Assembly (NCBI GenBank): GCA_944989445.1
Contig: CALYLW010000017.1
Location: 2,552,001-2,616,000 of the forward strand
Direction: 5' to 3'
From: Ampullaceana balthica
Lineage: Eukaryota > Mollusca > Gastropoda > Lymnaeidae
Length of the DNA: 64,000 bases
Notes under the pieces: generated by a model
The model's database searches: none
The model's input: only the letters and a program-made list of their open reading frames with translations
Told to the model about the DNA's origin: nothing
Shown: in pieces, positions 23,585-37,100 of the stretch
Numbering within the stretch: position 1 is the first letter of the stretch
How the letters are laid out: each line of letters begins with the position of its first letter
Made by a program: the position numbers and the translations under genes

Positions 23585-24827
23585 CAGTTGGGCCCGCTTA
23601 AGTCGACGGCCTCGGGGTGTGAAAAATGGCGCCGAGATAACCGATCATCAAGTTAAACGAAAACCAATATGGCTGCAAAATATTAACATGCGCTTGATAT
23701 ACATGATGTGCGTTAATTAGTGATGGGACGATTAATCGGAATATCGGGACCCTAATATTTCTTCACTCTTTCCCTAAGGTTAAGACCGATCGTTTTTAAT
23801 TCTAAGGACCATTTAAATATAACCCAGGGTTCCCACTCAGTCGGGAACTCTTAAAATAATTTTCCCGGTCTTGAAAGTCGGGAAAAGTTATGACTAGTCA
23901 AATTTTTCGCCTCGCCTCATGGCGCGTGTTTGCAATGCCTGTCGAATCGGCGAATTTTAAAAAAATAAACATATCAATATGGTAATTTTAAGTTTAATGC
24001 TTTTGACGTGCAGGATATCTGTCACTATGAGACCGCACTCGAATTTCCTCCGTCAATCAAATGATACGTGTAACTTGTAATATAAATAGTAAAAATGCGG
24101 CCTTGACCGTATCAGAATTCGACCTACAACAGTGATGACGTGTATATTATATATATACTAGAATATTAAGAAAATGATTTGATTTCACCGTCACGCGCGT
24201 GTTAGTCACAGTCACATATCTTACCGGTAACAAAGCAACAACAAACTTTTAAAAGAATAATAATAATTTTTTATTTAATTATATAAAAACAACCGTCGAT
24301 TCTCGATACAAACCTTTATTTTCTTTTCTAAAGATATTCGTTTATCTTAAAAAATAAAATGATTAATGCATTAGAAAATGAATTAAGTTTAATAATAATA
24401 TAACATGCACAGCGAAATAATGACGGATTAAAGACCACTAACGCGATTTTCGAGTACCAATGGTGAATAAATACTCATTCACACACGGATTCAAATTGAA
24501 AGTAATAACATCCGGTAATTTTTATTGAAATCTCGTAGTATCACAAAATAGCCGGAAGTCTCGAAGAAAGCGAGATGTCAACACTGTTTTGAACTAAAAA
24601 TGCCAAGTGCATTGCTAGGCGAACAGACGGAGATCGAGCTAACCGACGTTAAGTTGCAAATTTGGCACTCTTTTGTGCTGGAAATAGTAGGGCTTGGCGA
24701 CTTTAAAAAATCAAATTAACCGATGAAAAAATGCAAAGACAAAGAGAGAATTTGGCGATTCAAAAAAAAACGTCGACTTAATAGAGCTGACGAGTTAACC
24801 AGGGCTCGAGTTAAGTGGGTCCCACTG
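23585..24827. mobile_element. pogo/Tigger-like non-autonomous element, copy 1
   Basis: The left end CAGTTGGGCCCGCTTAAGTC and the right end GAGTTAAGTGGGTCCCACTG are inverted repeats, flanked by TA on both sides. This is the TA target and CAGT terminus expected of Tc1/mariner pogo-Tigger elements. Its terminal thirds align with the element at 26038-27503 in the same orientation, for example GGCGCCGAGATAACCGAT near the left end. The interior carries the start of another repeat (TAGTGATGGGACGATTAATC, about 23719). It ends about 310 bp upstream of the SART1 start codon. Confidence 0.78.
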
Positions 24828-25138
24828 TAATACAAAAATGATCTATTTGATTGTTTTAATAGCATTAATAATGTGTGTACATGTATTTTCAACAATTTTC
24901 CATTTTTGATTGTTTTAATAGCATTAATAATGTGTGTGCATGTATTTTCAACAATTTTCAGCGCTTCTTATGTAATGTTTTATTGGTTTAAGAAAATTAT
25001 GAATTAAGTTTATTTATTAAATATCACTTAACACAAAAGTTTCTTGCAATTGCTTATCCAGCCATAGGTTTTTAAGAATTAAACTTATATGTGTTACATA
25101 ATTTGTGTATCATATATCATATCTTCTTAATTTTCAGT

Positions 25139-28100
25139 ATGGGATCAAAAAAGCATAAAGAAAAGGATAGAGAAAGCAAGAAAAAAAGAAAACATCGATC
25201 TAGATCAAGGTCTAGGTCTAGAGAAAAGAAGAGACGGCACCGTGAGAGATCTAGTGAAAGAGAGAGGGAATCAAGTGATTTTTTACAAAAAGACTATGGC
25301 TATTCTGATGGCAGAGGCAATGAGGAACGAATTCAGGTGGTTGATTATAATCACGGTGAGCCTCGTGACCATGACCGTAGAGATCGCCAATCAGGTAAAA
25401 GAAATTTAATTTGAAGAAATAGCATATTTAAAATTCTAAAAGGTACCTTTTTTTTATTTTTTAAACTCTATGTTAATGTTAATTCAATGCATTACAAAGG
25501 ATTAAATTGTTTGGATCACATCTTAGAATTGATGTTTGAGATAGCTTTGACCCTGTGATACATATTTGAAATTGCTTACTTAAATTCTTGCTCTGTACAT
25601 AAACATAGAATTCTGTCTTTTTATTTAGTTTTAACCAGTAAAAATATTACCATTTGTGATAATTTAGTTGACAGATGTACACATTGTAATTTTTTGGAAT
25701 TTAAACAAATGTTTTCAGGTTTGATATGACTTTTGGGGGTACAGGTTCAATAAAATGGGGCTAATAATCCCTCACAGCTTTAAAATAGAATTTCCAGGAA
25801 GGCATTTTTAAAATATATTCTCGATGACTGTAAACATAAAATATTATTATCTAAAACAATGATAAATTTAAAATGTACATGTATAAGGTGTTCCTAAAGT
25901 CTGGAGCCAAGTAAAATTATTTCATAACATCTTGAATCTGATTTCTTCTATTAGTTTTACTAAATTTCAGGCAATGCAATTTTTTTATTGACACGAATTG
26001 GGACACCTATGTGTCCAGATTTGATCAAAACTATGTACAATAGAACCCGGTTAAGTCGTTGGCCTTGGGTTATGCCGAATGGCGCCGAGATAACCGATGA
26101 TCGAGTTAAGCGAAAACCAATATGGCGGCAAAATATTAACATGCGCTTGAATTTTTTTTATGTACATGATGTGCAAGTTAATTAGTGATGGGGCGATTAA
26201 TTGGAATCGTATCGGAATATCGGGAGCCTATTTTTTCACTCTTTTCTGAGGTTGTTAAGACCGTTCGTTTTTAAGGACCGTTTATGTTTCAATATAACCC
26301 TTTGTTGCGTTAGTGCAGTTTTTTTTCCCTAGTACATAACGAATTCAGCTACTCCTGCCCGTCATCTCTCTTGCGCGCTCCCACCAAGGTGTTTTTTGTT
26401 GTTTTTTTAATGGGGCTTGATGCTTGTTACACTGAGTTAGCATCATTCACAGCAGTGATTCCCAGATTGAGCGATACTGTGCCTTGGAGGGCACTTGCGT
26501 AACTTTCCTACAAGCTACACTAATAAATAACCCGCCCCGTGTAACCTACACATCCCCTCATTGTCCCCGAACCATTCTCTTTCAAACCATCTTCCTTGGG
26601 TACATCCCCTCAGCTTACAATGGACTCATAATTTCTTCTGTAACTTGATGCTAATCGGACTAACCAACAATGGTGTGGGAGATTGAGAGTGGGGGTGGGT
26701 AAACTGTAGCCTATTATATTATAAAATCTGGGGAGCCTTGTTTACAGTAAGCACCCTATGATTTGGTATCGTCCCATCACTAGTGTTAATAAATGAGAAT
26801 GTACATGCACATGTTTTTGGAGGTTTTTTTTAACACAACATCATTGCCGTTATTTGTTTGATGAAGCGATCGGCATGCTATAAAAATGTACATACATGTT
26901 TGCTAACAACAAAGGCATATGTGCACCAACTAACAGCAGAAAATATAAAATAAAAACCACCGTCGATTCTCTATAAAAACCTTTATTTTCTTTTCGAAAG
27001 ATATGCGTTTATCTTAAAAAATAAAATGATTAAGCATCAGAAAATGAATTAAGTTTAATAATAATATAACATGCACTGCGAAATAATGACGATTAAAGAC
27101 CGCTAACGCGATTCCTCGGGTGAATGCATACTCAAGACGTGTCAAGCTAACTCACACAGGTATCAAAGTGAAACAAGATAAAAACATCCGGTAATTTTAA
27201 TTGAAATCTCGTAAAATCGCACAATGGTCGGAAGTCTCGAGGAAAGCAAGATTTCGATGCTATTTTTTAACTAAAAATGCGATAGTGCGTCGCTAGGCGA
27301 ACAGACGGGGATCGAGCTAACCAACGTTAAGTTGCAAATTTGGCCCTCTTTTGTGCTCGAGGTATTAGGATTCAGCGACTTAAAAGAATCGAATTAACCG
27401 ATGAGAAAATGCTAAGAAAAAGAGAATTTGGCGGTTCCAATAAAAAAAGTCTACTTAATAGGGTTGGCAAGTTAACCGGGCTCGAGTTAAGTGGGTTCTA
27501 CTGTACATGGATTTAACTGGATATTGGAAAAGCTTGCAATATACTGTCATTGTGTATTGTAATATAAATTCTCTAAAAATATGGAGGTTCCTCTATTTTT
27601 TAGGCTTTAGCTGTGAATAATTTTCAGACCAACTTTATAATTACACCATATGACTAGTATATAAATTAGCTGCTTTATTTCAACTGTCAAATAGAGGAAT
27701 CTCCTAGTTTCTGTTATTAAAGCTCCAAACCCTACCTACCTGTGTGATTAAAAGTTTCTTTTCATTTATATCAAAATTTGAGGGAAAGGAAGTTAACTTA
27801 TACAGAGCTTTAAAGTCTTAATAGCAAGTTTTAAAATACAAAATGTAAAGAACTATAGTCTTATTTAAAAAAAAATTCTGCATATTTTATTTGATACAAA
27901 TTTTAAGCTGCAGAATCAAGGGAAGAGAGCCAGAATGCACAATCATCAGGAGATGGGTCAAGTCTGAGTATAGCAGAAACAAAGTAAGTCTATGAGTCTA
28001 CATATTAATTCATTGTCCAAAGTATGTAACAATAAATAAGGTTTGTATGAATCTAGAATTTTGTTGTTGTGCATACTATGGTGAGTATGAAAATGTATTT

Positions 28101-31100
28101 TTCTTGAATTGATACATTGCAGATTCTGAGTCAATTAAATATTCCAATATGCTTTCTTTTGCAATTTTAAAAATAATAAGTGCAAAAAAAATTATTATTT
28201 AATCTTAAAACTTTGAATAAAGTTGTTTTTTTTTAATCTCAGTGATTTAGTGAACCAAACTACTCTTAAAGCCATCTGACATGGCCAAAATAAATACAGT
28301 CAAACCTCTCTTAACGAGATTAATTCATTCCAGGGTCTTATCGTTAAGCGAAACACTCGTTATAAGAAACAATTTTTCCCATACAAATCAATGTAAAATA
28401 CAATAATCCATTCCATGCTGAAAAAGAATACTAATTTTTCACAAATTTTTATTAACAATTATTCAAAAAAAATTACTTATGAATTGTTAAAGCGTGAAAC
28501 AACTAGAATACAATTAAGATTTGAAACAAAAAAACGTAAACAAAAATATGAATTTATGACAGATAATGATTCCTCTTTAACTAGAAAACTGTCCAAAGAC
28601 ATTTGTTTTTGCAGACGCTTCAAAATTTGACGAAAATATGCCGTAACCGTTGGGTAGACATTCTTGACACTCCATTTGAAATATCCTTCTCAATAATGGT
28701 TCTTGAGGATAGTGCAGATTGTTGATGTTGGCCGATTGTAGTTTGCGCACTAGGACTTTCCCTTTCTGCGTCACTCGTTATGCGAGTCTTCGCTTGTTAA
28801 GGGAGCAACTTTTTCAAAAAAAATTTTGCTCGTTGAGCGTAAATCTCGTTATGAGAGTTTTGACTGTATCTGACTTTGGCAAATAATTATTTAAAAGCAT
28901 TGGCAATGTCAGGAATAAAAGTTGCAATGTTGGTTCTTACATTGGCTCAGCTTCCCAACAAAATCTAGAGGTTGTATAATTTTATGAATGCCTTTTTTAG
29001 TAACCTTAGGCAGTGCTTCTCAAACTTTTTAAGTATGGCGGACCGGCAGAAATTTTTCCATTCCACCAGGGACCTGTGCACTATTTTCCCTCCATGCATT
29101 GACATGGTAGCAAAATGAGCAGCTACATGGCCTACAGCCCTAAACAATTTTACATGAATGTTTTATGCTACATGTCATGGAACAATTTTGAAAAGAATAA
29201 TCTTAAGCCTTGATTGCGTATTGTTTGTTCATTTACGATCGTCTTCAGTTCGTATTAAAATGTGTTGATGATGGCAGCGATAGTTTTTGCTTCAACTGTT
29301 TTTAAGTTGATAGTGTTTTAATAAATTTGTATTTCGACTTAAGCCTTAGTTTTAATAAACGAGAACATAAAATAAAACATTTTGAAGTCATTCAAATTTA
29401 ATTTTTACAAATAATATAGTAACTATAATTAGTGCATGTGTAGATTTATGCTCAATGTTTAACTTAAACTAATGGGCTATATGAGCCTGCTTATTTTTTG
29501 CTAGTTAATCATATCATGGCTCGATTGAGGACAATACTAAACACAAGGAGAACAAACCTTCATACTGTTCCTGGACAAATAAATGCTCATTCTTGAAAAA
29601 CCATTCTCACATCGGCTTTGAACTAATATTTTTATATAGGATTTTAATTAGATTTTTATTTCCTTACCTGATAACTCCTCTGACTAATGGCTGAGGGCCC
29701 ATGGACCAACACCAGTCCGTAGACCACCACTTTGAGTAGCACTGACTTAAGGCATCTTTATTAAATAACATGGTATATGAGGGCAAATAAGGAATAAATA
29801 ACTTGATATTTATGTTTTGAATATGTGTATCAGTTATAACCTTTTTTATCTTTCACTGTTCACAGTCGTCTCAGAGCCAAGCTTGGGTTAAAACCTCTCG
29901 ACATGCCTGAAAAAGGTAACGCTTTGGCTCCTGTGTAAAGTTTATACATGACTAAAGCTAAATTGAACTTATGATTAAAATCAAAAATTATTTTAATATT
30001 ATGATGAAAGCTTTTAAAGGCTTTTTGTAAATGAATACTTTTTTAAAATTAAAATAATGAAAAAACATTTTCTAAAAAAAAACCATGTATATTAATAAGT
30101 CACTGATGCCACCCAAAATTTATTTGTTTTTTGTTATTTTGTTGCCATCACAAAACACTGTTAACATGAAATGATCAACACATCTGTTTTTATCAAGTTT
30201 TTATACCATTTTATTTTGTTTGAACACTCAGTCAGGTTTATGTTTTTCTTGAATTCTCCTTCCGTTTATTATCAGGTGAAGATGGTAAACCAAAAAAGAT
30301 TGATGGTGTTCACGTCCCAGCTGTCAATTTAGGGGATGTTAGGAAAACTGAAATTTTACGGGAGAAAATGTCAAATAAAAAGTCACAGAGGCACCATGAA
30401 AAGAGATTGAAGTAAGGAAGGTCTCATCTATACTAATAAAAGGCAAAGCCCTCACTGACTCATCACTAATTCTCCAACTTCCCGTGTAGGTAGAGGCATG
30501 AAACTTTGGGAAGTTGTTGAGTTGCCTCTCGCGACGAAAATTGAAGTAAAAGAATTTTAAAAATAACACTCATGGGGGCCAGGGGCCCAAAAACGTTTTT
30601 TTTCCTTATATGGCCTATATAAAATTTGAATATCACCAATTCTCCTATTTCCCGAGTAGACAGAAGCATGAAACTTTGGGAAGTTGTTGAGTACAATCCC
30701 GCGATGGTAACAGGTGAAAAAATATTTAAATTATCACTTCCTGGGGGCCGGGGGCCCAAATGAAGTTTTTTCCTTATATGAGCTATATAAAAACTAAAAA
30801 TCACCAATTCTCCTATTTCCCGTGTAGGTAGAAGCATGAAACTTTGGGGAGTTGTTAAGTAGCTTCTCGCGCCGACGAAAATTGGCGTAAAAGAATTTTA
30901 AAACTCACTCTCATTGGGGGAGGGGGCCCAAGACCGTTTTTTTCTCCTTATACTGAAAATCGCCTTACTCTCCACTTTCCCGTATAGGTAGAAACATGAA
31001 ACTTTGGGAATTTGTTGAGTCCACTCTCTCGATGGTAGCATGCAAAAAAATATATTTAAATTATCACTCACTGGGGGCCAGGGGCCCAAATGTACTTTTT

Positions 31101-34100
31101 CTTATATAAAATCTGACTCAAATCTAATTCTCTGATTTGCCGTGTAGGTAAAAGCATGAAACTTTTGGAAATTATTGAGTACACTCCCGCGATGGTAACA
31201 TGCCAACAAATATTTACATTTTCACTCACTGGGGGCCGGGGGCCCAATTTTTGTTCTTATGTAAAAAGTTAATCATCACAGATTCTCAATTTACCCGTGT
31301 AGTTAGAAGCATGAAATTTTGGGAAGTTGTTGAGGACACTCCCGGAACGGTAACAGGCGAATTTTTTTTGTTTAATTATCTCTCACTGGGGGCCCGGGAC
31401 ACAAAAGTAATATTTTTAACTTATATGAGCTAAATTACAACAACAGCAAAAAAAACTTTGGATACTGTGTAAATGTATTTTTACAAAACTGGGAAGATAA
31501 AAACTTGATGGTCTATATTAAAATTCGTTAGGGCATTAAAATTATATTTTTTCAATATTTTGTAGACGAGGGCCCCTAATCTCTTTTTTGTAAACGTTTA
31601 AGAAATTTTAACCATTCGATTTAACTCAATTTTTTAAAAAAATGTTTACTAACAAATATATTCATCATAATCCAAATTGAAATAAGCTGGTGTTTTGAAC
31701 TATACATATTACCCCGATAGGGCCCCCGGCCCTTATTTTAGATTTTTTTAAAGACGTATTAATCGTAAATGTATTTTATTCATCCCACGGCCATTAAACT
31801 TTAGGACGTTTTTGGGTACGCTCCATCGAAGGTTTCTGGCATTAAAAGTAAAAGTTTTAAAAACACCACTTATTCCGGATGGGGGGACCCGTATGCCATA
31901 TTTTAACATAAGTTATGAACTTCTAACGTCTGTTCCTTTGGGGCCGGGACCCAAAATATTTTTTTTTCGTAAACATTTAAAGCTTTTGTTACATAAAAAA
32001 TAATTTAAATAAATATAGTCACATTTTTCTATCATGACCTAGATTGAAATCCTCAGACCTTATGAGATATGCGCATCCTGCATCCATTTTGCACGGGGGC
32101 CCGTAATGTCATTTTAGTGCCCATTTTATTTTACACGACCTTGACAAATATTGACAAACAGGTATATCAATCATGATTCAGACTGAAATCTATTGGTGTT
32201 TTGAATTGGTGTGAAACGGGTTTTCAACGCTTACTAAAATTCTAACTTTCCGCAGCGGAGCGCGGGGATTTAGCTAGTTAGTTATAAAAATCAAAGCTTT
32301 GAAAAAAATTCAAATATTAAATAAGAATTTTAAATAATTATTTATTTTGTTTTAAATATTCTTAAACACTTTTTTCCCCAGAATTATTATAATTTTCATA
32401 TTCATCATATTGATTAACATTTCTTTTTAAAAAGTAATTATATAAAAAATTATGCCATCATATTCAATGTGAAATTCCAAAATTTAAATAACACATTGTT
32501 ATGTTGGTGACATTGTTATGTTGGTGATGACTATTGTCCTTGTTTGTATCTCATCTTACCTAGAACCATAAAAGGGCTTGGTGAGAGTGACTCCGAGGAT
32601 GAGGATGCCAAAGCCTGGGTATTGAAGAGCAGAAAGTTGCAACAGGACAGAGAGATGGCTGCAAAACGAGTAAGTTGTAGCTCATTATTCAATACATATT
32701 GTCTGTCCATTGTTGGATGCTGATTGTGATGGTTGATCTGAAATTTAGTTTTTACCTTATAAAATTATCATTTAGTTTTATCAATAATGGTGCCGCTTTT
32801 TTGCCAATCTAAACGTTGGAAGGATGGATCAGTTGTCAAGAGAGACTATTCTAAATGTCTGAAAACTCTAGGATCTTTTTCATTTTTTATAAAAAATTTG
32901 AGACTTTTCTTTTGACCTCATTAAATTAAATCTTTGGATAATTAGTTAGAACTTAATTAATTCTTATTAAAACAATAAATGTTTTAAAATGTTAGTGCTG
33001 TGCTTATATACTTGTGATGAAATACAATTTTAATCTTTACCAAAAAAATCTGTTGTTTGTTTTTCCAATTATGTTTAAATTGTTTCTATCTCGCAATACT
33101 CAATAGGCCAAAATGTTGGAGGAGATGGATGAAGACTTTGGTATAGGAACTCTTGTTGAGCAGGAATTCAAAAAAGAGAAGGTGAGATAAATAAATTTTG
33201 GCTTAAATTCCTTTAAAAAAAACTCAATCAGAAACCAAGTTTTAAAAAATATCTAACTTGGATGAAAAAAGTTTGACCTTGTATTCTACCACAAAACTAT
33301 CCTAATTTTTAAATTGTCTTATGCCATTGTTTACCCTTTTTTTTATCCTGAAAATTTTTAAGCAAGTATTTTGTAAGACTTTGTTTATCATAAGCAAATT
33401 GCTATACCTATATTGTACTCTAAGATTATGTTTTACAAATAAATATTCACTTAAATCAATTTTAAAGAAAAACAAAATAAATAGTACAGTATCTGCTAAT
33501 ACTGCTACCCATTATCTTTTTGAAGAATATTTTTATCCACTGTGAAAATGTATCTGGTGTCTTCCTTACGGGAACAGAGGTATTCTTCACAAGATCTAAC
33601 TGGTCTCAGAGTTGAACATGCTATGGACAAATTTGATGAGGGGCGGAACGTCATCCTGACTCTGAAAGATAAAGGTCATTTACTTAATTATATCAACATT
33701 ATAATTCTTACTGGTAGATAACGTTTAGCGCTGCAATAAAATCGACAATAAAGTTATTGCCAACAGATAAAGATTCTAGTTATTGTCCTAGAAAGGTGTA
33801 ATCAATTATTTTTTTATGTGTGTGACATTTTCTGTTTATCAAATTTGTTTGTTTTGTTTTTAAATTTTAAAAAAAAATATTTTTTTTACATAAACCAATA
33901 ATGTTAGCATTCACCATTGATTACTGGTTAATGGTGATTTTCCTTTTTTTAAATATGCCAGACTTAATTCGTCATCAGGTGTTCTTGATGAGGAAGAGGG
34001 CGATGTGCTGATCAATGTTAACATTCAAGATGATGAGAGAGCAGAGAAGAATGTGGACAATAAGAAAAAGAAACCAGAATATAAACCCTATGATGAGCCA

Positions 34101-37100
34101 CAGTACGATGAATACGGAATGGTGAGCCGGTATTCAGAAACACTATAGAAACTTTTTATTTTCCATCCAAAATTAAAGTATCGATTAATTATTTTTTCTT
34201 GTTGTTTTGAGACAGGACTTAAATTTAGATGTCATTATTTTTATTTGCTTGAAAATAAACTGAACAGTGTTTGATACTATAAAAATGTTTAATTTATTTA
34301 CTTAAATCTACAACTTAACAATGTGTTGACTTTGTCATTCCTCTGTTTCAGCTGAAGCCAAATAACATGTTGTCAAAATATGATGAGGAAATAGAAGGCG
34401 CCAAAAGAGAATCATTCACATTGGGTAAATTTTCATCGTTTTTTTAAAGATATCTCTGAACTTGCTTTGTTCTTTTCACCTCAACTATACTAGTGCTGTA
34501 TACTTGCTAAAGCTGCTTCAGTGCATGCCTGTGATCACTTTTTTTTATTTACTATTACATTCATAAATTAAATTATAGTTTGACATCTGCTTAGCATAAT
34601 CCATATTGGGTAAAAATGCAGCCCAACTGTGTCAGTGTTAAAGTCTGGTCAGTCTCCCAGTATATTTCTTAACTGTTGGCTGCATGTGTCAGATTAGGAT
34701 GAATAGCACAAAAGACACAATTGAAGTTGGTTGCTAATTTCTTGACTGCACAAATTAGCAACCACCTTCAACTTGGCTTTTTGGGCACTGCCGCATAGTT
34801 GCTGCCCCCTCCAGTTAGAGAATAGTCTTTGATGTTAAATTGGCTATAAACAGTCCGAACCAAAATTTCATTGCTTTCTTGAAGTTACAGAAAAAGAGAG
34901 TGCTTTAATCTACTGGTGTTTTTTTTTCAAATGTAAGACTTCTTGCTTGAAACGTCTCATGCAAGGTGATGTTGAGAAAGGCATGATAGAGCTGAAAGGG
35001 GTTGCTAAACAAGGTTACTGACCTGTGTCATAGCAGCTCTCTTCAACATTGTCACAACCTAAATTTACACCTTTCCTTATCCTTGAATATTTTTTTAACA
35101 GGTTCTGGTGGTTCATATGATGCGGCACATGAAAAACGCATGGCAGAAATCAGACAGGCACTAAGGGCTCAGGGGGTGAGTATTATCTGAGATGGCCCAC
35201 TGAATAGGATTTGTTTACAAATTTATTGCTTAAGGATCATGATGTTGCCGTTTACAAAAATATGGCCGTCTGTAAAAATCTCCTTTTATATTGAGAAGGG
35301 ACTATTATCCTGCTAAAATATACATACTTCACCACATAAAAGTATAAGGTCCATTTATTTAAAAGAATATATAAAATAATTAAATAACCTTAAAACTTTG
35401 TGTTTTTGTTTAATCTAGCAAAGCCTTCAGATGGCACCACCAACTTTGCTTAATGAGTACATGACACCAGAAGAAATGGTTTGTGATTGTTTACATTTCT
35501 TTTTTTTCTGACAAAAAATTTAATGTTTTCAATATGTAAATTTCTCCATGTCTAGGTATTATCTTCACCACTAAATTAGAAAATGTCTCAATGGATTTCT
35601 GTAATGTTTTATAAATATTCAATAGAGATGGAGTGAGGTGAATATCACAATATTTGCTCGTGCTAATGACAATTTGGAATTTCAGGAAGCTGCCAAGTTC
35701 AAAAAGGTTAAAAAGAAAGTTCGTAAAATAAGAAAGAAGGAAGTTCTCAAAGCGGATGATCTATTACCTTTACCAGAAGAGGAAGTTTCTAAAGAAGATT
35801 ATGGATCCAGGTAATGAACTGTGTGCTTTTCCAGATTTTTCCTTTTGAACAAATTGTATTTTCCTGATGATAAATTTAAAGAAAAAGACATCTTTTGTGT
35901 GTGCTCATAGAAACCTTAAAAATCTTTGCTTCCTAAAATGAAAGGCATCTTAATTTGATATAAATTACACAATTTGTCCTTTTTTATCTCACTCAGAAGT
36001 TTTTGCTTTTTTCCCCAGGACTAGGGGCAGAGGTCGTGTAGAGCCAGAAGATGGTGAGGTATCCAATGATGGGACAGAGGAAACCAACGATGTCAAGGAT
36101 GTTAAAGAAGTGAAGGTGGAGGTTGGTGCAGTCTACAGTGGAGATATTTCATCGGGAGCTCCACAGATTAAGGTTGATTTGGATGATAGTAAGTAGGGGT
36201 CTACCGATATGCCTTTTTGCCGATATTGCCGATACCGATATTACCGATATTTTTTTTGCCGATATGAGTGCCGATATGAGTATTTGTTAGGACAAAAACC
36301 AGCGGTCATATTTGATGACGTCATTCTTAAATTTATCACTCGTAATTATTTATCTTTAATATTAGGGGACTACCGATAGGCATTTTCGCCGATATTACCG
36401 ATATTTTTTTTCCCGATATGAATATTTGTTAGGACAAAAACCAGCGGTCTTATTTGATGACATCGATCATTCTTAAATTCATCACTCCTAATTATTTATA
36501 TTTTATATTAGGGGTCTACCGATAAGTATTTTTGCCGATATTACCGATATTTTTTCTCCGATATGAGTGCCGATATGAGTATTTGTTAGGACAAAAATAA
36601 CAGCGGTCATATTTGATGACGCCATTCTTAAATTTATCACTCGTAATTATTTATATTTTATAATTAAGGGGTCTACCGATATCCAGTTTTGCCGAAATAC
36701 CGATTTTTTTCCCGAAACGAAGTTTCCGATGTGTTTACAAGTTCCAGTTCATGACCTACATAGGACTCATAACAAAACGAACCGTCCTTTATAAAAATGT
36801 ACAAGCATATTAGGTACTCCTTTTGAAACTTCAACCTTGACTCATAATTATTAATTCTAACCAATAGTTTAATGGCTTTTGCACACGGCCACCTTTTATG
36901 AATGAAACAATGAGAACAAAGTACAATAGTAATATAGTGAAAATGAGGCTGAAGCTTGAATGGTTGCCAATGACAACACGTCTTCACATGGTACATTTTG
37001 TTATTCCATACGAAACGAAATGTTTTAGACATCTGCGATTCTGCGTGCATCTATGCTATTAGAGCAATTACGTGAACATAATGTTTACATGTTATCCATT

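Noticed and set aside
25091..25138. Upstream in-frame ATG as SART1 start (16 extra residues)
   Set aside because: The extra residues (MLHNLCIIYHIF...) look like translated polypyrimidine tract ending in an AG acceptor. SART1 proteins start MGS, which matches the ATG at 25139.
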